Below, one piece after another: positions 46,395 to 55,937 of a stretch of 64,000 bases of DNA. The notes under the pieces are model-generated. The model had not been told where the DNA came from. It searched no databases and saw nothing but the letters and a program-made list of their open reading frames with translations. Source of the DNA: Sulfitobacter sp. SK011 (GTDB lineage: Bacteria > Pseudomonadota > Alphaproteobacteria > Rhodobacterales > Rhodobacteraceae); contig NZ_CP025803.1 of the NCBI RefSeq assembly GCF_003352065.1, positions 3,203,574 to 3,267,573 on the forward strand, in the 5' to 3' direction. Position 1 is the first letter of the stretch. Each line of letters begins with the position of its first letter. Made by a program: the position numbers and the translations under genes.

Positions 46395-49300
46395 TTGCAG
46401 GATATTCAAAGCTGGCTCGCTGAACTCGGTTTGGAAAAATATGGACCAGCTTTTGCCGAGGCTGAGATTCAGTTCTCGGATCTGGTTGACCTGACCGAAG
46501 AAGACTTGAAGGAAGTCGGCTTGCCAGTAGGCCCGCGACGCAGGGCAAGCAGTGCAATAAGGGCGATGGCTGAAAACGATATGCCAGCGGCTATTGGCAT
46601 TGCAAATGATTCAACTGAAGAACCCCAACATCAGGAACAGCTCGACACTTCTTCCAACGCCGAACGCCGCCACCTGACGGTGATGTTTGTCGATCTTGTT
46701 GGCTCAACCGAGATGGCGACGCGCTTTGACGCGGAAGACATGCGCAATGTCATCACGGGCTACCAGAACACGGTTGCGGGTGTGGTGAGCCGCTATGAGG
46801 GGTTTGTGGCCAAGTTCATGGGCGACGGCGTGATGTGTTACTTCGGCTGGCCACGGGCAGGTGAAGACGACGCGGAACGCGCTGTGCGGGCGGGGCTGGC
46901 AATCATCAACAGCGTCAGGACGACAACGGCTCCTGACGGCACGGCCCTTGCAACCCGGATCGGCGTCGCTACGGGTGTTGTGATCGTTGGAGACCTGATC
47001 GGCAGCGGTGCGACCCAAGAAGCGGCCGTTGTCGGCGAAACGCCCAATCTGGCTGCGCGGCTGCAAGGCGTTGCAGGGCCGAACCAGCTTGTCCTTCCGA
47101 GCGAAACTCGACGTTTGCTGGGCAGCACGTACAAGCTGACGTCAATCGGCGCGCAGGAGTTGAAGGGCGTGGGTACGCCGGTGGAAGCGTTCGTCGTCGA
47201 GGGCGAGGCAGTGCAAGAAAGCCGCTTTGCTGCGCGCCAATCTGGTACCCTGACCCCTATCGTTGGACGCGACCGCGAGATCGAGCTGATGCTGGAGCGT
47301 TGGGCTTTGGCCCGCTCTGGACAGGGCCAGATGGTCATCGTCAGCGGCGAGGCTGGCATTGGCAAGTCGCGTATCACCAGAGCGGTCATCGACGAGGTGG
47401 CAAAGAATGATCACACCCGCATCACCTATCAGTGCTCGCCCTATCACGCGGATTCCGCGTTCTATCCGGTCATTCAGCAATTCTCGTTTGCCGCCGGGTT
47501 CACTTCGGCGGACGGGCTGGATACCCGGCTGGACAAGCTGGAGGCGCTGCTCGGTCAGGACCCCGAGACGCTGAAGCTGATCACGCCGATGATGGGTCTC
47601 GACGGCACCGCGCGATACGGTGCGCTTGACCTGACGCCAACCCAACAACGGGCGCATACCATGAAGACACTGGCCAAGCTGCTGGTTCAGCAAAGCCAGG
47701 ACAGGCCGGTGCTCTTGGTCTACGAAGACCTGCACTGGATTGACCCGACTTCGCTGGAGTTGCTGGACCTGCTTTTGGATACTGTTGCGGATCAAAAGAT
47801 CATGATTCTCGCCACGGCGCGTCCCAGCTTTGAGTATGGCTTTGGGGGTCATCCCATCGTGACGCGGTTCGCGCTGAACCGGCTGGGAAAGGATCAGATC
47901 GGAGACATCGTCGCCAAGTTGACTGGCGGCAAGGCACTACCAGACGAGATCATGGCGATCATCGCGCAGCGCACCGACGGTGTACCATTGTTTGTCGAGG
48001 AACTGACCAAGACGATACTGGAATCCGGTGCCTTGAAAGAGGACGGCGACCGCCTTGTTCTGGACGGACCGCTCAGCACCATCGCCATTCCGACCACGCT
48101 GCATGACAGCCTGATGGCCCGTCTGGACCGGCTGCAACCAATCAAGGAGGTAGCGCAGACCGCTGCCTGTATCGGGCGAGAGTTCAGTCACGGCCTCTTG
48201 GCGCAGATCTCTCTTTTGCCTGAAGCCGAATTAACCGAGGCGCTAGGCGGTCTGATCGCAGCCGAGCTGATCTATCGCCGTGGCCTGCCGCCAGAGGCGA
48301 CCTATCTCTTCAAGCACGCGCTGGTCCGCGACGCCGCCTATGAAAGCCAGCTGAAGGATACGCGCCGCGCCATCCATGCACGCATCCTGAGCTCGCTTGA
48401 GGCGGACCCGGACATCGCCCCCGAAGTCCTCGCCACCCACGCTGAAGCCGCCAACCTCACCGACCGCGCTATCGATCTTTGGGAAGCTGCAGGCAAAGCC
48501 GCCATCGCAAGACCGGCGTTCAAAGAAGGCATCTCCAACCTTCGGCACGCGGTAGACTTGATCAATCCAAATGTCGAAGGTGGTAATCGACCGCTCATTG
48601 AACGGGCCCTCGCCTTGCAGGTTCAGCTCGGCTTCGCCTGCCTGCAGGGTCTCGGCTATGCCGCCGACGAGACGAAGACAGCAATGGAACGAGCGCTGGT
48701 TCTGGCGGATATGATCGGGGACACACCGCTTCGGTTCGATGTCGTTTTCGCCCTATGGACCGGACGATATGTCCGAGCCGAACATGCCGAAGCCTTGTCA
48801 TGGTCGAAGGTTCTTCTGGATGTGGCCGAGGCGTCCGGAGACTCGATTGAGATCGTTTTGGCAAATCGCAGTCGTGCCGTATATTCAGTGATGTCTGGCA
48901 GTCTGGCCGAGGCAGAGACCTTTCTGGACAAGTCTCTCGCGGCCTATGATCCGGCCAGGCACGATGGCATCGCATCTCGTTTTGGACAGGAAATAGGTGT
49001 CACCACTCATATCTACCACTCCTTCAATGCCGTTCTCTTGGGTGACACAGGCCGCGCTGCACGGCACGCACAAGAAGCCGAGAACCGGGCCTTGGCGTCC
49101 GGCCATACCATCACGATTTGCTACATGCATGGCCACTTAATCATATGCGCCATTATAGCCAATGACGAACCCGCACTGGCTTATCATCTGAATGCGTTGA
49201 AACCGATTGTTGAGGAACACAACCTGCATATCTGGTTGATCATTGCGCGGATAGCTGCTGACCTACTGCGCGCTGGTCGGGGTGATCCGGCGGGTATCGA

Positions 49301-49754
49301 TGGATTCTTCGATCTCGATGCTGAGATGGTTGCAGGCAAGAATGGTGTTTGGTTGCCAACCCTTAGGATCGAAGCAGGAAAACGCGCCCTGGCGTTGGGT
49401 CTAGACAGCCAGGCCAAGGAGTTGGCGACCATGGCCGAAGAGGTGATTGACAGGACTGGTGAAAGGTTCTCCTTGCCCGATTTGCACCGTTTATGGGCTG
49501 CGTTGGCAAACGTGGACTGCAATCAAGAAGCCGCAGAAAAACACCTTGTTGCCGCCCTCGATGTCGCCCGACAGCAGGGGTCGAAACTTTGGGAACTGCG
49601 CGCGGCCATCGACCTCGCCCGCCTTATGCAGGAACAGGGTCGAATTGATGAGGCCAATGCTCTACTAATCCCCGTCAACACCAGCATCGCTGACGATGAT
49701 TGCCCCGCAGATCAGATGACGGCCCGCAAATTACTCGCTGCATTGGCTAATTAA
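46395..49754 (+). CDS. SAM domain-class III cyclase-AAA ATPase-TPR signalling protein
   Basis: The 1119-residue soluble protein has a SAM domain (residues 1-60, IQSWLAELGLEKYGPAFAE), a class III cyclase (about 90-275), a STAND/AAA ATPase (GRDREIELM; Walker A GEAGIGKS; Walker B VLLVYEDLHW) and C-terminal TPR-like helices. Metal aspartates (FVDLVGST, FMGDG), the substrate Lys (VAKFMGDG) and Asn/Arg (PNLAARL) are visible. The usual adenine-selecting Asp is replaced by Glu-Thr (VVGETPN), common in this subgroup. The start is TTG with a strong GTAGGAGA ribosome site. Confidence 0.9.
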   Translation: MQDIQSWLAELGLEKYGPAFAEAEIQFSDLVDLTEEDLKEVGLPVGPRRRASSAIRAMAENDMPAAIGIANDSTEEPQHQEQLDTSSNAERRHLTVMFVDLVGSTEMATRFDAEDMRNVITGYQNTVAGVVSRYEGFVAKFMGDGVMCYFGWPRAGEDDAERAVRAGLAIINSVRTTTAPDGTALATRIGVATGVVIVGDLIGSGATQEAAVVGETPNLAARLQGVAGPNQLVLPSETRRLLGSTYKLTSIGAQELKGVGTPVEAFVVEGEAVQESRFAARQSGTLTPIVGRDREIELMLERWALARSGQGQMVIVSGEAGIGKSRITRAVIDEVAKNDHTRITYQCSPYHADSAFYPVIQQFSFAAGFTSADGLDTRLDKLEALLGQDPETLKLITPMMGLDGTARYGALDLTPTQQRAHTMKTLAKLLVQQSQDRPVLLVYEDLHWIDPTSLELLDLLLDTVADQKIMILATARPSFEYGFGGHPIVTRFALNRLGKDQIGDIVAKLTGGKALPDEIMAIIAQRTDGVPLFVEELTKTILESGALKEDGDRLVLDGPLSTIAIPTTLHDSLMARLDRLQPIKEVAQTAACIGREFSHGLLAQISLLPEAELTEALGGLIAAELIYRRGLPPEATYLFKHALVRDAAYESQLKDTRRAIHARILSSLEADPDIAPEVLATHAEAANLTDRAIDLWEAAGKAAIARPAFKEGISNLRHAVDLINPNVEGGNRPLIERALALQVQLGFACLQGLGYAADETKTAMERALVLADMIGDTPLRFDVVFALWTGRYVRAEHAEALSWSKVLLDVAEASGDSIEIVLANRSRAVYSVMSGSLAEAETFLDKSLAAYDPARHDGIASRFGQEIGVTTHIYHSFNAVLLGDTGRAARHAQEAENRALASGHTITICYMHGHLIICAIIANDEPALAYHLNALKPIVEEHNLHIWLIIARIAADLLRAGRGDPAGIDGFFDLDAEMVAGKNGVWLPTLRIEAGKRALALGLDSQAKELATMAEEVIDRTGERFSLPDLHRLWAALANVDCNQEAAEKHLVAALDVARQQGSKLWELRAAIDLARLMQEQGRIDEANALLIPVNTSIADDDCPADQMTARKLLAALAN

Positions 49755-49909
49755 CTGTCCTCTCGACGAATTTCAGTGGCTCCTCATTTTGGCGGAGGTG
49801 GCCAACCAATTGACAGTCAGAACCTCAGCTTTGTCGATTTTGATTTTTCATTTACTCATGGAGCAGAGTTCCGAATCACGCTGTCCGCAGCAAATGTCGC
49901 GTTTTTGAA

Positions 49910-50130
49910 ATGCGCGATAATTCAGGTGCGGCGAAGGGCAAGAAAGTCCCGCACTGCCGTCACTCGCTTCCCGAAATTGCTGCACGTTGAGCGAATGGCA
50001 AGTGTGGTGAAGCTGCACTGCGGCATCCGACACATCGGCCAGCGGCGGCAATGGGCCGGTCGTGTCGGTCCCAGACTGCGTAGTTTTCAGTTTCATGCCG
50101 CAGCGCGGAAGGCCGGTTTGAGCCCGAAGC
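49910..50130. repeat. Intergenic repeat copy A, in the gap 49755-50210
   Basis: The 456-base gap between the large cyclase and the GYD gene carries AAAGTCCCGCA (49943-49953) and CGGCAATGGGCCGG (50046-50059), shared exactly with other gaps further along. No convincing open frame lies here. The rest of the gap has no recognised feature. Confidence 0.6.
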
Positions 50131-50210
50131 AGCCAGCATTCGATCTTCTGTTGTCGATAAAACGGCCAAATTGTGATATTGAGTGGTCCTCTTAAGAAAG
50201 GGAGGAAACC

Positions 50211-50543
50211 ATGCCATTCTACATGTTTCAGGCTCGTTATACGGCGGATGCAATCAAAGCGATGGTCGACAAACCACAGGACCGAGAGGCGGCTGCTCGC
50301 CCATTGATCGAAGCAGTTGGAGGCAAATTGCACCACCTATTCTTCTGTTTCGGTGCGGATGACGTCGTCGCTCTGATTGAAGCGCCTAGCGATGAGGCCA
50401 TGGCTGCTGGGGCTTTGGCTGTCGGTGCCTCTGGTGCCTTTTCAGGTGGAGCCACGACCAAGCTTATGACCAGCAGCGAGGCAATGGGGGCGATGGCTGC
50501 AGCCAGAAAAGCCGCCGCCAGCTATAAACCCGCAACAGGGTAA
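50211..50543 (+). CDS. GYD domain protein
   Basis: This 110-residue protein (MPFYMFQARYTADAIKAMVD...) matches the GYD family, small alpha/beta proteins with a ferredoxin-like fold. Family features are Y-F-A-YT-EA-KA and HHLFFCFGADDVVALIEAP. Function is unknown. It has a strong GGGAGGAAACC ribosome site and is followed by a perfect hairpin. Confidence 0.88.
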   Translation: MPFYMFQARYTADAIKAMVDKPQDREAAARPLIEAVGGKLHHLFFCFGADDVVALIEAPSDEAMAAGALAVGASGAFSGGATTKLMTSSEAMGAMAAARKAAASYKPATG

Positions 50544-50561
50544 GTCTAACTGCACGCTAAA

Positions 50562-50587
50562 CGCCCCAGATACAGTAGTCTGGGGCG
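50562..50587 (+). terminator. Perfect hairpin after the GYD gene
   Basis: CGCCCCAGA (50562-50570) and TCTGGGGCG (50579-50587) form a nine-base-pair G+C-rich stem with an eight-base loop, 19 bases after the stop. No T run follows on the plus strand, so it may be a weak terminator or an mRNA 3' stabiliser. Confidence 0.55.
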
Positions 50588-50680
50588 ACAACGGCTGAAA
50601 GAGGTAAGCTAGCAACAAACCGGCGGTCACCAACGACCGCTCCAAGCGGCACAGTCGAACACTCGTAGGAGCACTTTCGT

Positions 50681-51100
50681 ATGCATTTCCTTATCTACAC
50701 CAGTACGGCAAGCCCCTTGATGAGCGATTTGAAGCTAACAGACTTGCTTGCGCATTCCCGCATCCGGAACTCTAATGACGAGTTAACGGGCATGTTGCTC
50801 TACAAAGACGGTAGCTTCATGCAAGTTCTTGAAGGAGAAAAACAAAAGGTCTTATCCACCTTTTCTCGGATCCAGAAAGATACCCGCCACAAAGACATTT
50901 TCTTGTTGCGGGAAAGGGAAATGGATGGCCGTAATTTTGATGGATGGTCTATGGGTTTCAGGTCAGTAAAAACCTTAGATCTAAAGAATGAACCAGCATT
51001 TTCGCAACTTAGCGGAGAACTTTTTTCTTCTCGCACCTATTCAGACAATCCCCACATTGCATTAAAATTACTAAAATCTTTCCACCAAAACACACGTTAA
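50681..51100 (+). CDS. BLUF-domain blue-light receptor
   Basis: The 139-residue protein is a stand-alone BLUF (FAD blue-light sensing) domain with a short C-terminal extension. Tyr6 (LIYTS), Asn30 (RNSNDELTG), Gln48 (GSFMQVLEGE) and Trp89/Met91 (GWSMGF) match the photocycle residues of the family. With no output domain it must signal through a partner, like other short BLUF proteins. Base composition is richer in A+T than its neighbours, which suggests transfer. A GGAG ribosome site lies ten bases before the ATG. Confidence 0.92.
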   Translation: MHFLIYTSTASPLMSDLKLTDLLAHSRIRNSNDELTGMLLYKDGSFMQVLEGEKQKVLSTFSRIQKDTRHKDIFLLREREMDGRNFDGWSMGFRSVKTLDLKNEPAFSQLSGELFSSRTYSDNPHIALKLLKSFHQNTR

Positions 51101-51189
51101 GAATCTTCAAAATTGGCAACGCATTTTGTTTCTTTTCGCCCTACCGCAAACTTCGGTCTTATCCCGCTGACCGACGTTATAGTCGACAA

Positions 51190-51440
51190 AATGCTATCCA
51201 TTGCAGAAATGGCTGCAATGACGGGACGCACAGCGGCATATTGAGGTGGTGGCTAATGTCGGCAATGGGCCGGATGCACCAGTTGGACTTCACCACACGA
51301 AGGTTTGCAAAGTCCCGCATTGCGGTCCTAGGTGTAACCCAAATGCTGCAACATCGATGAGTGTCCGCTTTGCGGAAGCTGCAACGCGGCGATCTGGGGC
51401 ATGATGAAAGGCAACTTTGGGCCGTGAGCCACAATAGATT
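51190..51440. repeat. Intergenic repeat copy B, in the gap 51101-51746
   Basis: The 646-base gap after the BLUF gene contains AATGACGGGACGCA (51217-51230), CGGCAATGGGCCGG (51260-51273), AAAGTCCCGCA (51309-51319) and GGCAACTTTGGGCCG (51410-51424), each shared with at least one other gap. The region reads as a degenerate non-coding repeat. The last 200 bases before 51747 probably hold the promoter of the esterase gene. Confidence 0.65.
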
Positions 51441-51746
51441 ATTGGTATGGTAGCAGTGTTGCCGCAGGGCAGAGAACAGAAGGCCCGGGCCTGCACCCTA
51501 CGCGGCATCCGCCTTGTTCGTCCTGCTGTCCGTGGCCCCAGCCCAGCACGCGCGCCTCAAGAGAAGGTATCAATTGACTGCCCGCTCTTTTGCGCACAGC
51601 GCTCGTTTTGACTGTGCTTCGATCTGCTGCTTCGTCCTTATGCGGCGGGAGAAATGGCGTAGAGTGAAATTTTCCGGTATCATCGCGCGTGAAAGCCTGT
51701 CACCCGTGATAAGGGCGGCATTTTTCACCTTCAGGAGTACTTGGCG

Positions 51747-52763
51747 ATGGTAAGTTCGCTCCGGCTTGCATTGGCCTTTGCATTTGTCTCAAACTTCGCG
51801 ACCGCTGAACCGTTACCCATATTGAATCTCGAACCCGAAGCAACAACCGTGTCCGGATCGTCCAGCGGAGCATTCATGGCTGTGCAACTGCAAGTCGCTT
51901 TTTCGAGCGCCATCTCGGGCGCGGGTATTGTCGCGGGTGGGCCATATGACTGCGCGGATCAATCGCTATGGCGCGCGCTCTTTGTGTGCATGGATCCGTT
52001 TTTTGTCGATGCCGACCCGGACAGTTCCTTTGAAGCGATAAAAGCCCTAGCGGCAGAGAACCGCATAGACCCGCTGCAGGATATCTTGCCCGACAGGCTG
52101 TATCTGTTTCATGGCAAAGCCGACGACACCGTTGCCCGATCGACCATGGACGCCTTGAGGCAGACTTATGAGTTGCTCGGCGTGACTGCAGCAAACATGA
52201 TCTATGTGACAGATGTCGATGTCGGGCACGGATTTGTCACCGAGCAGGGACCCGTGGCCTGCGATACGACCCGCCCAGATTTCCTCATTGATTGTGATTT
52301 TGATCAGGCAGGCGATATTCTGAACCAGCTTTACGGAGACCTCTCGCCTCCGGTTCATGTAAGAGACCAGGGGTTCGTGATTTTCGACCAGGCTGTGTAT
52401 ACCGAAGGTGCCCCCGGCATGGACGATCTTGCCTTTGTCTATGTCCCGGCTGACTGCACTGCGGGCGAAAGCTGCCGCCTGCACATAGCACTGCATGGCT
52501 GCCAGCAAGGGCGACAGGTTATCGGAGAGAATTACGCACGGCTGACGGGCTACAACCAATGGGCCGAGGCAAACAGGATCGTTGTGCTTTATCCACAGGC
52601 TCTAAGGATACCGGCACCTTGGTACAACTGGTTTTCCGGAAATCCGAACGGGTGCTGGGATTGGTGGGGCTATTCGGGGCCGGACTATTTGAGTCGAACG
52701 GCCCCACAAATGTCCGCCGTCGCACGGATGGCAGCCGCAATTGGCGCGCCACTTCAGCAATAA
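51747..52763 (+). CDS. Secreted PHB-depolymerase-like esterase
   Basis: This 338-residue protein has a signal peptide (about 1-20) and an alpha/beta-hydrolase fold of the extracellular poly(3-hydroxybutyrate) depolymerase-like group. The nucleophile serine lies in VSGSSSGAFMAVQ, and the LHIALHGCQQG and WYNWFSGNPNGCWDWWGYSG segments are conserved in this group. It may degrade polyesters or short esters. The ATG at 51747 follows AGGAG by ten bases; a TTG two codons earlier is possible. Confidence 0.85.
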   Translation: MVSSLRLALAFAFVSNFATAEPLPILNLEPEATTVSGSSSGAFMAVQLQVAFSSAISGAGIVAGGPYDCADQSLWRALFVCMDPFFVDADPDSSFEAIKALAAENRIDPLQDILPDRLYLFHGKADDTVARSTMDALRQTYELLGVTAANMIYVTDVDVGHGFVTEQGPVACDTTRPDFLIDCDFDQAGDILNQLYGDLSPPVHVRDQGFVIFDQAVYTEGAPGMDDLAFVYVPADCTAGESCRLHIALHGCQQGRQVIGENYARLTGYNQWAEANRIVVLYPQALRIPAPWYNWFSGNPNGCWDWWGYSGPDYLSRTAPQMSAVARMAAAIGAPLQQ

Positions 52764-52849
52764 AGTATTTCTCTTTTTTGGCCGACATTGCTGACCGCAA
52801 AACGAAACCTTGCTTTGTATGCAGACCGACATCTTGAATCATAAAATGC

Positions 52850-53000
52850 TGCGCTCAGCACGAATGACCGAAATGACGGGCCGCACCGCAGCATCGAGAA
52901 GTCATTGTGAAGGTCGGCAATGGGCCGTCCGCGGCGTTAAGGGACCCCATGGCTTAGCTCGATGCTGCGGTGGCTCCGAGGTCAGCAAAGAGCCCTAACC
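52850..53000. repeat. Intergenic repeat copy C, in the gap 52764-53276
   Basis: The 513-base gap between convergent genes carries AATGACGGGCCGCA (52872-52885) and CGGCAATGGGCCG (52915-52927), and near its end GAGCCCTAACCGACGAATGCTGCG (in pieces, 52990-53013) resembling the end of copy D. The other half of the gap shows no recognised feature. Confidence 0.6.
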
Positions 53001-53276
53001 GACGAATGCTGCGCCAAGATCGAACGGCAGCAATGCGCAGTAACCCCGGACACTCTGTGAGCGAGCGCTAAGTGTGCTGGAGTGCTCCCATAGCGCGATC
53101 AGATACAACATCACGATTGCCCAGTAATATCTTGGCGGCGGAACCAGCCCGCCGCCATAACTAATCCGGAAAATTCCACAATCCGGCGGTCCAAAGAGTG
53201 GAGCACCGCAAAAACCAACCAAAACGAGCGACGCCGGACTACTCTGGTTCGATCACAACTACATAATAAATAATGG

Positions 53277-54305
53277 TCAGAGCAATAATACTCCAAGCAG
53301 CACGAATGCACCTATGAAAATCGTCTCGGCGATAATCAAAATAATGGCTTGGCTGCCAACATCAAAGATTCGCTTGAGCGAGGTTTTTATGCTCACTGCA
53401 GCAATCGAAACCAAAAGAGCCCAGCGGGACAAGCTGGACATGGCGTTCACGATAGATGCCGCGATCAGACCCACCGAATTCATTGCCGCGAAGATCAGAA
53501 ACCCGATGACGAACAGGGGCAGGATGGGCGGGCGTGTCTCGTCACTCTCCTGTGCAGTAGCACTGCGGCGCACCAGAACGGAAATGACAAGCACAACTGG
53601 CGCCAGCGTGGCCACGCGGATCAGCTTGACCAGAGTGGCTACTTCGCCAGTCTGATCCGAAACAGAAAAACCAGCGCCAACCACTTGTGCCACGTCATGA
53701 ATGGTTCCGCCAAGGAACACGCCCGCGACCTCGGGGCTGAACGCAAAAAGCTCGCACAGGATCGGATAGACGATCATTGCGATGGTTGACAGAACCGTAA
53801 CTGACAGAACGGTAAAGATCAGGTTGCGTTCGGACTGCTCGTTTTTGGGTAGAACTGCCGAGATTGCCATCGCGGCGGAGGCTCCGCAAATTGCCACTGA
53901 CCCACCTGTCAGCAGGCCAAAGCGCCAACCGCGATTCAGAAGCCGCGCGCCGAGGAGCCCGAAGAAAATGGTCACGATTACCCCTACGACAACGAGCGCA
54001 ATCAGATCAAATCCGAGCCCGACCATAAGGTCGAGACTGATCCGAGCGCCCATCAACGCTACGCCAAGGCGCAGCACTGTGCGGGAGGTGAATGCGACCC
54101 CGGCTTTGCAGGCCCCATCTTCGCCCAGGAAGTTGAACGCTATCCCCAGCAACAACGCCATGAGCATGGCGGGCGCACCGTAATGCTCTGACAGAAATTG
54201 GGCGGCCGCGGCGACGACAAAGGACACAAGAAACCCTTGGCCATTCTCACGCGTAAAGGCGCTAAATCGCTGAAGAATTTTAAGGGCAGGAACAACGGGC
54301 TGCAT
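53277..54305 (-). CDS. YeiH/UPF0324 family putative sulfate exporter
   Basis: The 342-residue protein has about ten membrane helices and the family motifs LRLGVALMGARISL, GGSVAICGASAAMA and GGTIHDVAQVVGAG. Members of this family are proposed to export sulfate or sulfite and occur in sulfonate catabolism loci; direct proof is limited. It follows the aldehyde dehydrogenase gene on the same strand (130-base gap). Confidence 0.88.
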   Translation of the reverse strand: MQPVVPALKILQRFSAFTRENGQGFLVSFVVAAAAQFLSEHYGAPAMLMALLLGIAFNFLGEDGACKAGVAFTSRTVLRLGVALMGARISLDLMVGLGFDLIALVVVGVIVTIFFGLLGARLLNRGWRFGLLTGGSVAICGASAAMAISAVLPKNEQSERNLIFTVLSVTVLSTIAMIVYPILCELFAFSPEVAGVFLGGTIHDVAQVVGAGFSVSDQTGEVATLVKLIRVATLAPVVLVISVLVRRSATAQESDETRPPILPLFVIGFLIFAAMNSVGLIAASIVNAMSSLSRWALLVSIAAVSIKTSLKRIFDVGSQAIILIIAETIFIGAFVLLGVLLL

Positions 54306-54435
54306 TGGTAAAACCTTTGTCTAGTGTGCGTTTTCCCAAGGCTGAAGGCAAATGGTTTAGAATGAGAAACTAGGCCACCCCGATCTGCGAGGCAGCCCAA
54401 TAGTTGGAAAAAACAATCTTGGAAGCAGGTTCCGA

Positions 54436-55920
54436 TTAAGTAGTGATCCAGATCGTCTTGGTCTGCATATATTGCGCCAATGCTTCGGTGCCGTTGTCGC
54501 GGGCTAGCGAACCTGACATTTTGTAGCCGCCAAACGGTGTTTTGATATCGCCTTCGGAAAAGCCGTTGACCGACACTGTGCCGCAAGGCAGTGAACGGGC
54601 CATGTGGAGCGCTCGGTCGATATCGCGCGTAAAGACAGTCGCGTGCAGGCCGTATTCGGTGTCGCTCGCAATCGCGAGCGCTTCGGCATCCGATCTGACC
54701 GACATGATCCCAAGCACCGGGCCAAAGATTTCCTCGCGAGCGATTTTCATGTCGGGTGTAACAGCTTCAAACACGGTCGGTTCAATGAAAAAGCCGGGCA
54801 GGTCGCTGTTGCCACCCATGATTTTGCGCGCACCCTGGTCCATACCGCTCTGGATATAATCCATCACCATGGTCTTGTGATCCTTGGTGATCATCGAGCC
54901 GATATCGGTTGACGGGTCCAGCGGATCGCCAAGACGGAAGGCTTTGACCCTTTCACAGACGCGGGCGGTAAATTCTTCGACCAGAGGTGCCGCGATAAGT
55001 TGGCGCATGTTAGCCGAGCAGTTCTGCCCACCGTTCCAGAACGCCGACATGGCGGCGTGTTCGATCAGATCATCGGTGATCGGCGCGTCGTCAAGCACGA
55101 TAAAAGGGCTCTTGCCGCCCATCTCAAGACCAACGCCTTTGAGGTTGCTGTCGCCGGAATAGCGCATGAACATCCGGCCCACCTCTGTCGAGCCAGTGAA
55201 GGACAGGGTGTCGATGTCATTGTGCAGGCCGATTGCCTTGCCTGCGGTATGGCCATAGCCCGGAATGATGTTGATGACGCCCGGGGGAACTCCGGCCTCT
55301 TCCATGAGCTGAGCCAGACGGATGGTTGTCAGGGGAGTCTGCTCAGCCGGTTTGATAACTGCAGAACACCCGACCGTAAGCGCAGGCGCGATCTTCCATG
55401 CCGCCATGACCAGAGGGAAATTCCAAGGTAGGACCGCGCCTGCAATCCCAGCAGGTTCGTGAGTTATGAGGCCCATTGCACCGGGGCCGGTGGGTGCGAT
55501 CTTGCCAAAGGTCTTGTCGGCGAGTTCCGCATACCACTGGAAAAACTTTGGCACGTCTGTGCCGATCTCATGCAGGCAGTCGGTGATAGTCTTGCCGGTA
55601 TCGAGGCTTTCGAGAACCGCCAGCTCATTGGTGTGTTTACGTACAAGGGCGGCTACTTTCAGCAGCACCTCCTTACGGTGTTCAGGCTCGGCACGCGACC
55701 ATGTGCCATCGTTGAACACCCGGCGAGCGGCGGCGACGGCTCGGTCGACATCGGCCGATTTGCAGTGTGCGACCTCGGCCAGAACCTGGCCTGTAGCCGG
55801 GTTTATCGTGTTAAACTTGTCGCCATCGGCCGCATCGCAAAATTTGCCGTCGATATAGGCCTGCCCACTCGGGGTGAGTTTGGCAGCGATGGCTTGGAAT
55901 TCGGAATGTGTTAGTGTCAT
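54436..55920 (-). CDS. NAD(P)-dependent aldehyde dehydrogenase
   Basis: The 494-residue enzyme has the cofactor and active-site motifs of the ALDH superfamily: PWNFPLVMAAWKIAPAL, FTGSTEVGR, GLEMGGKSP (general base Glu) and FWNGGQNCSANMR (catalytic Cys). It resembles the PuuC/gamma-aminobutyraldehyde group. The ATG at 55920 was preferred over a longer upstream frame that overlaps the epoxide hydrolase end. The gap to the epoxide hydrolase is 17 bases, so the two act together. Confidence 0.93.
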   Translation of the reverse strand: MTLTHSEFQAIAAKLTPSGQAYIDGKFCDAADGDKFNTINPATGQVLAEVAHCKSADVDRAVAAARRVFNDGTWSRAEPEHRKEVLLKVAALVRKHTNELAVLESLDTGKTITDCLHEIGTDVPKFFQWYAELADKTFGKIAPTGPGAMGLITHEPAGIAGAVLPWNFPLVMAAWKIAPALTVGCSAVIKPAEQTPLTTIRLAQLMEEAGVPPGVINIIPGYGHTAGKAIGLHNDIDTLSFTGSTEVGRMFMRYSGDSNLKGVGLEMGGKSPFIVLDDAPITDDLIEHAAMSAFWNGGQNCSANMRQLIAAPLVEEFTARVCERVKAFRLGDPLDPSTDIGSMITKDHKTMVMDYIQSGMDQGARKIMGGNSDLPGFFIEPTVFEAVTPDMKIAREEIFGPVLGIMSVRSDAEALAIASDTEYGLHATVFTRDIDRALHMARSLPCGTVSVNGFSEGDIKTPFGGYKMSGSLARDNGTEALAQYMQTKTIWITT

Positions 55921-55937
55921 CGGGTGGCTCCGTTGTA

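Noticed and set aside
52995-53222. Possible 75-residue minus-strand gene after YeiH
   Set aside because: The product resembles no family, overlaps repeat copy C's end, and shows no ribosome site.
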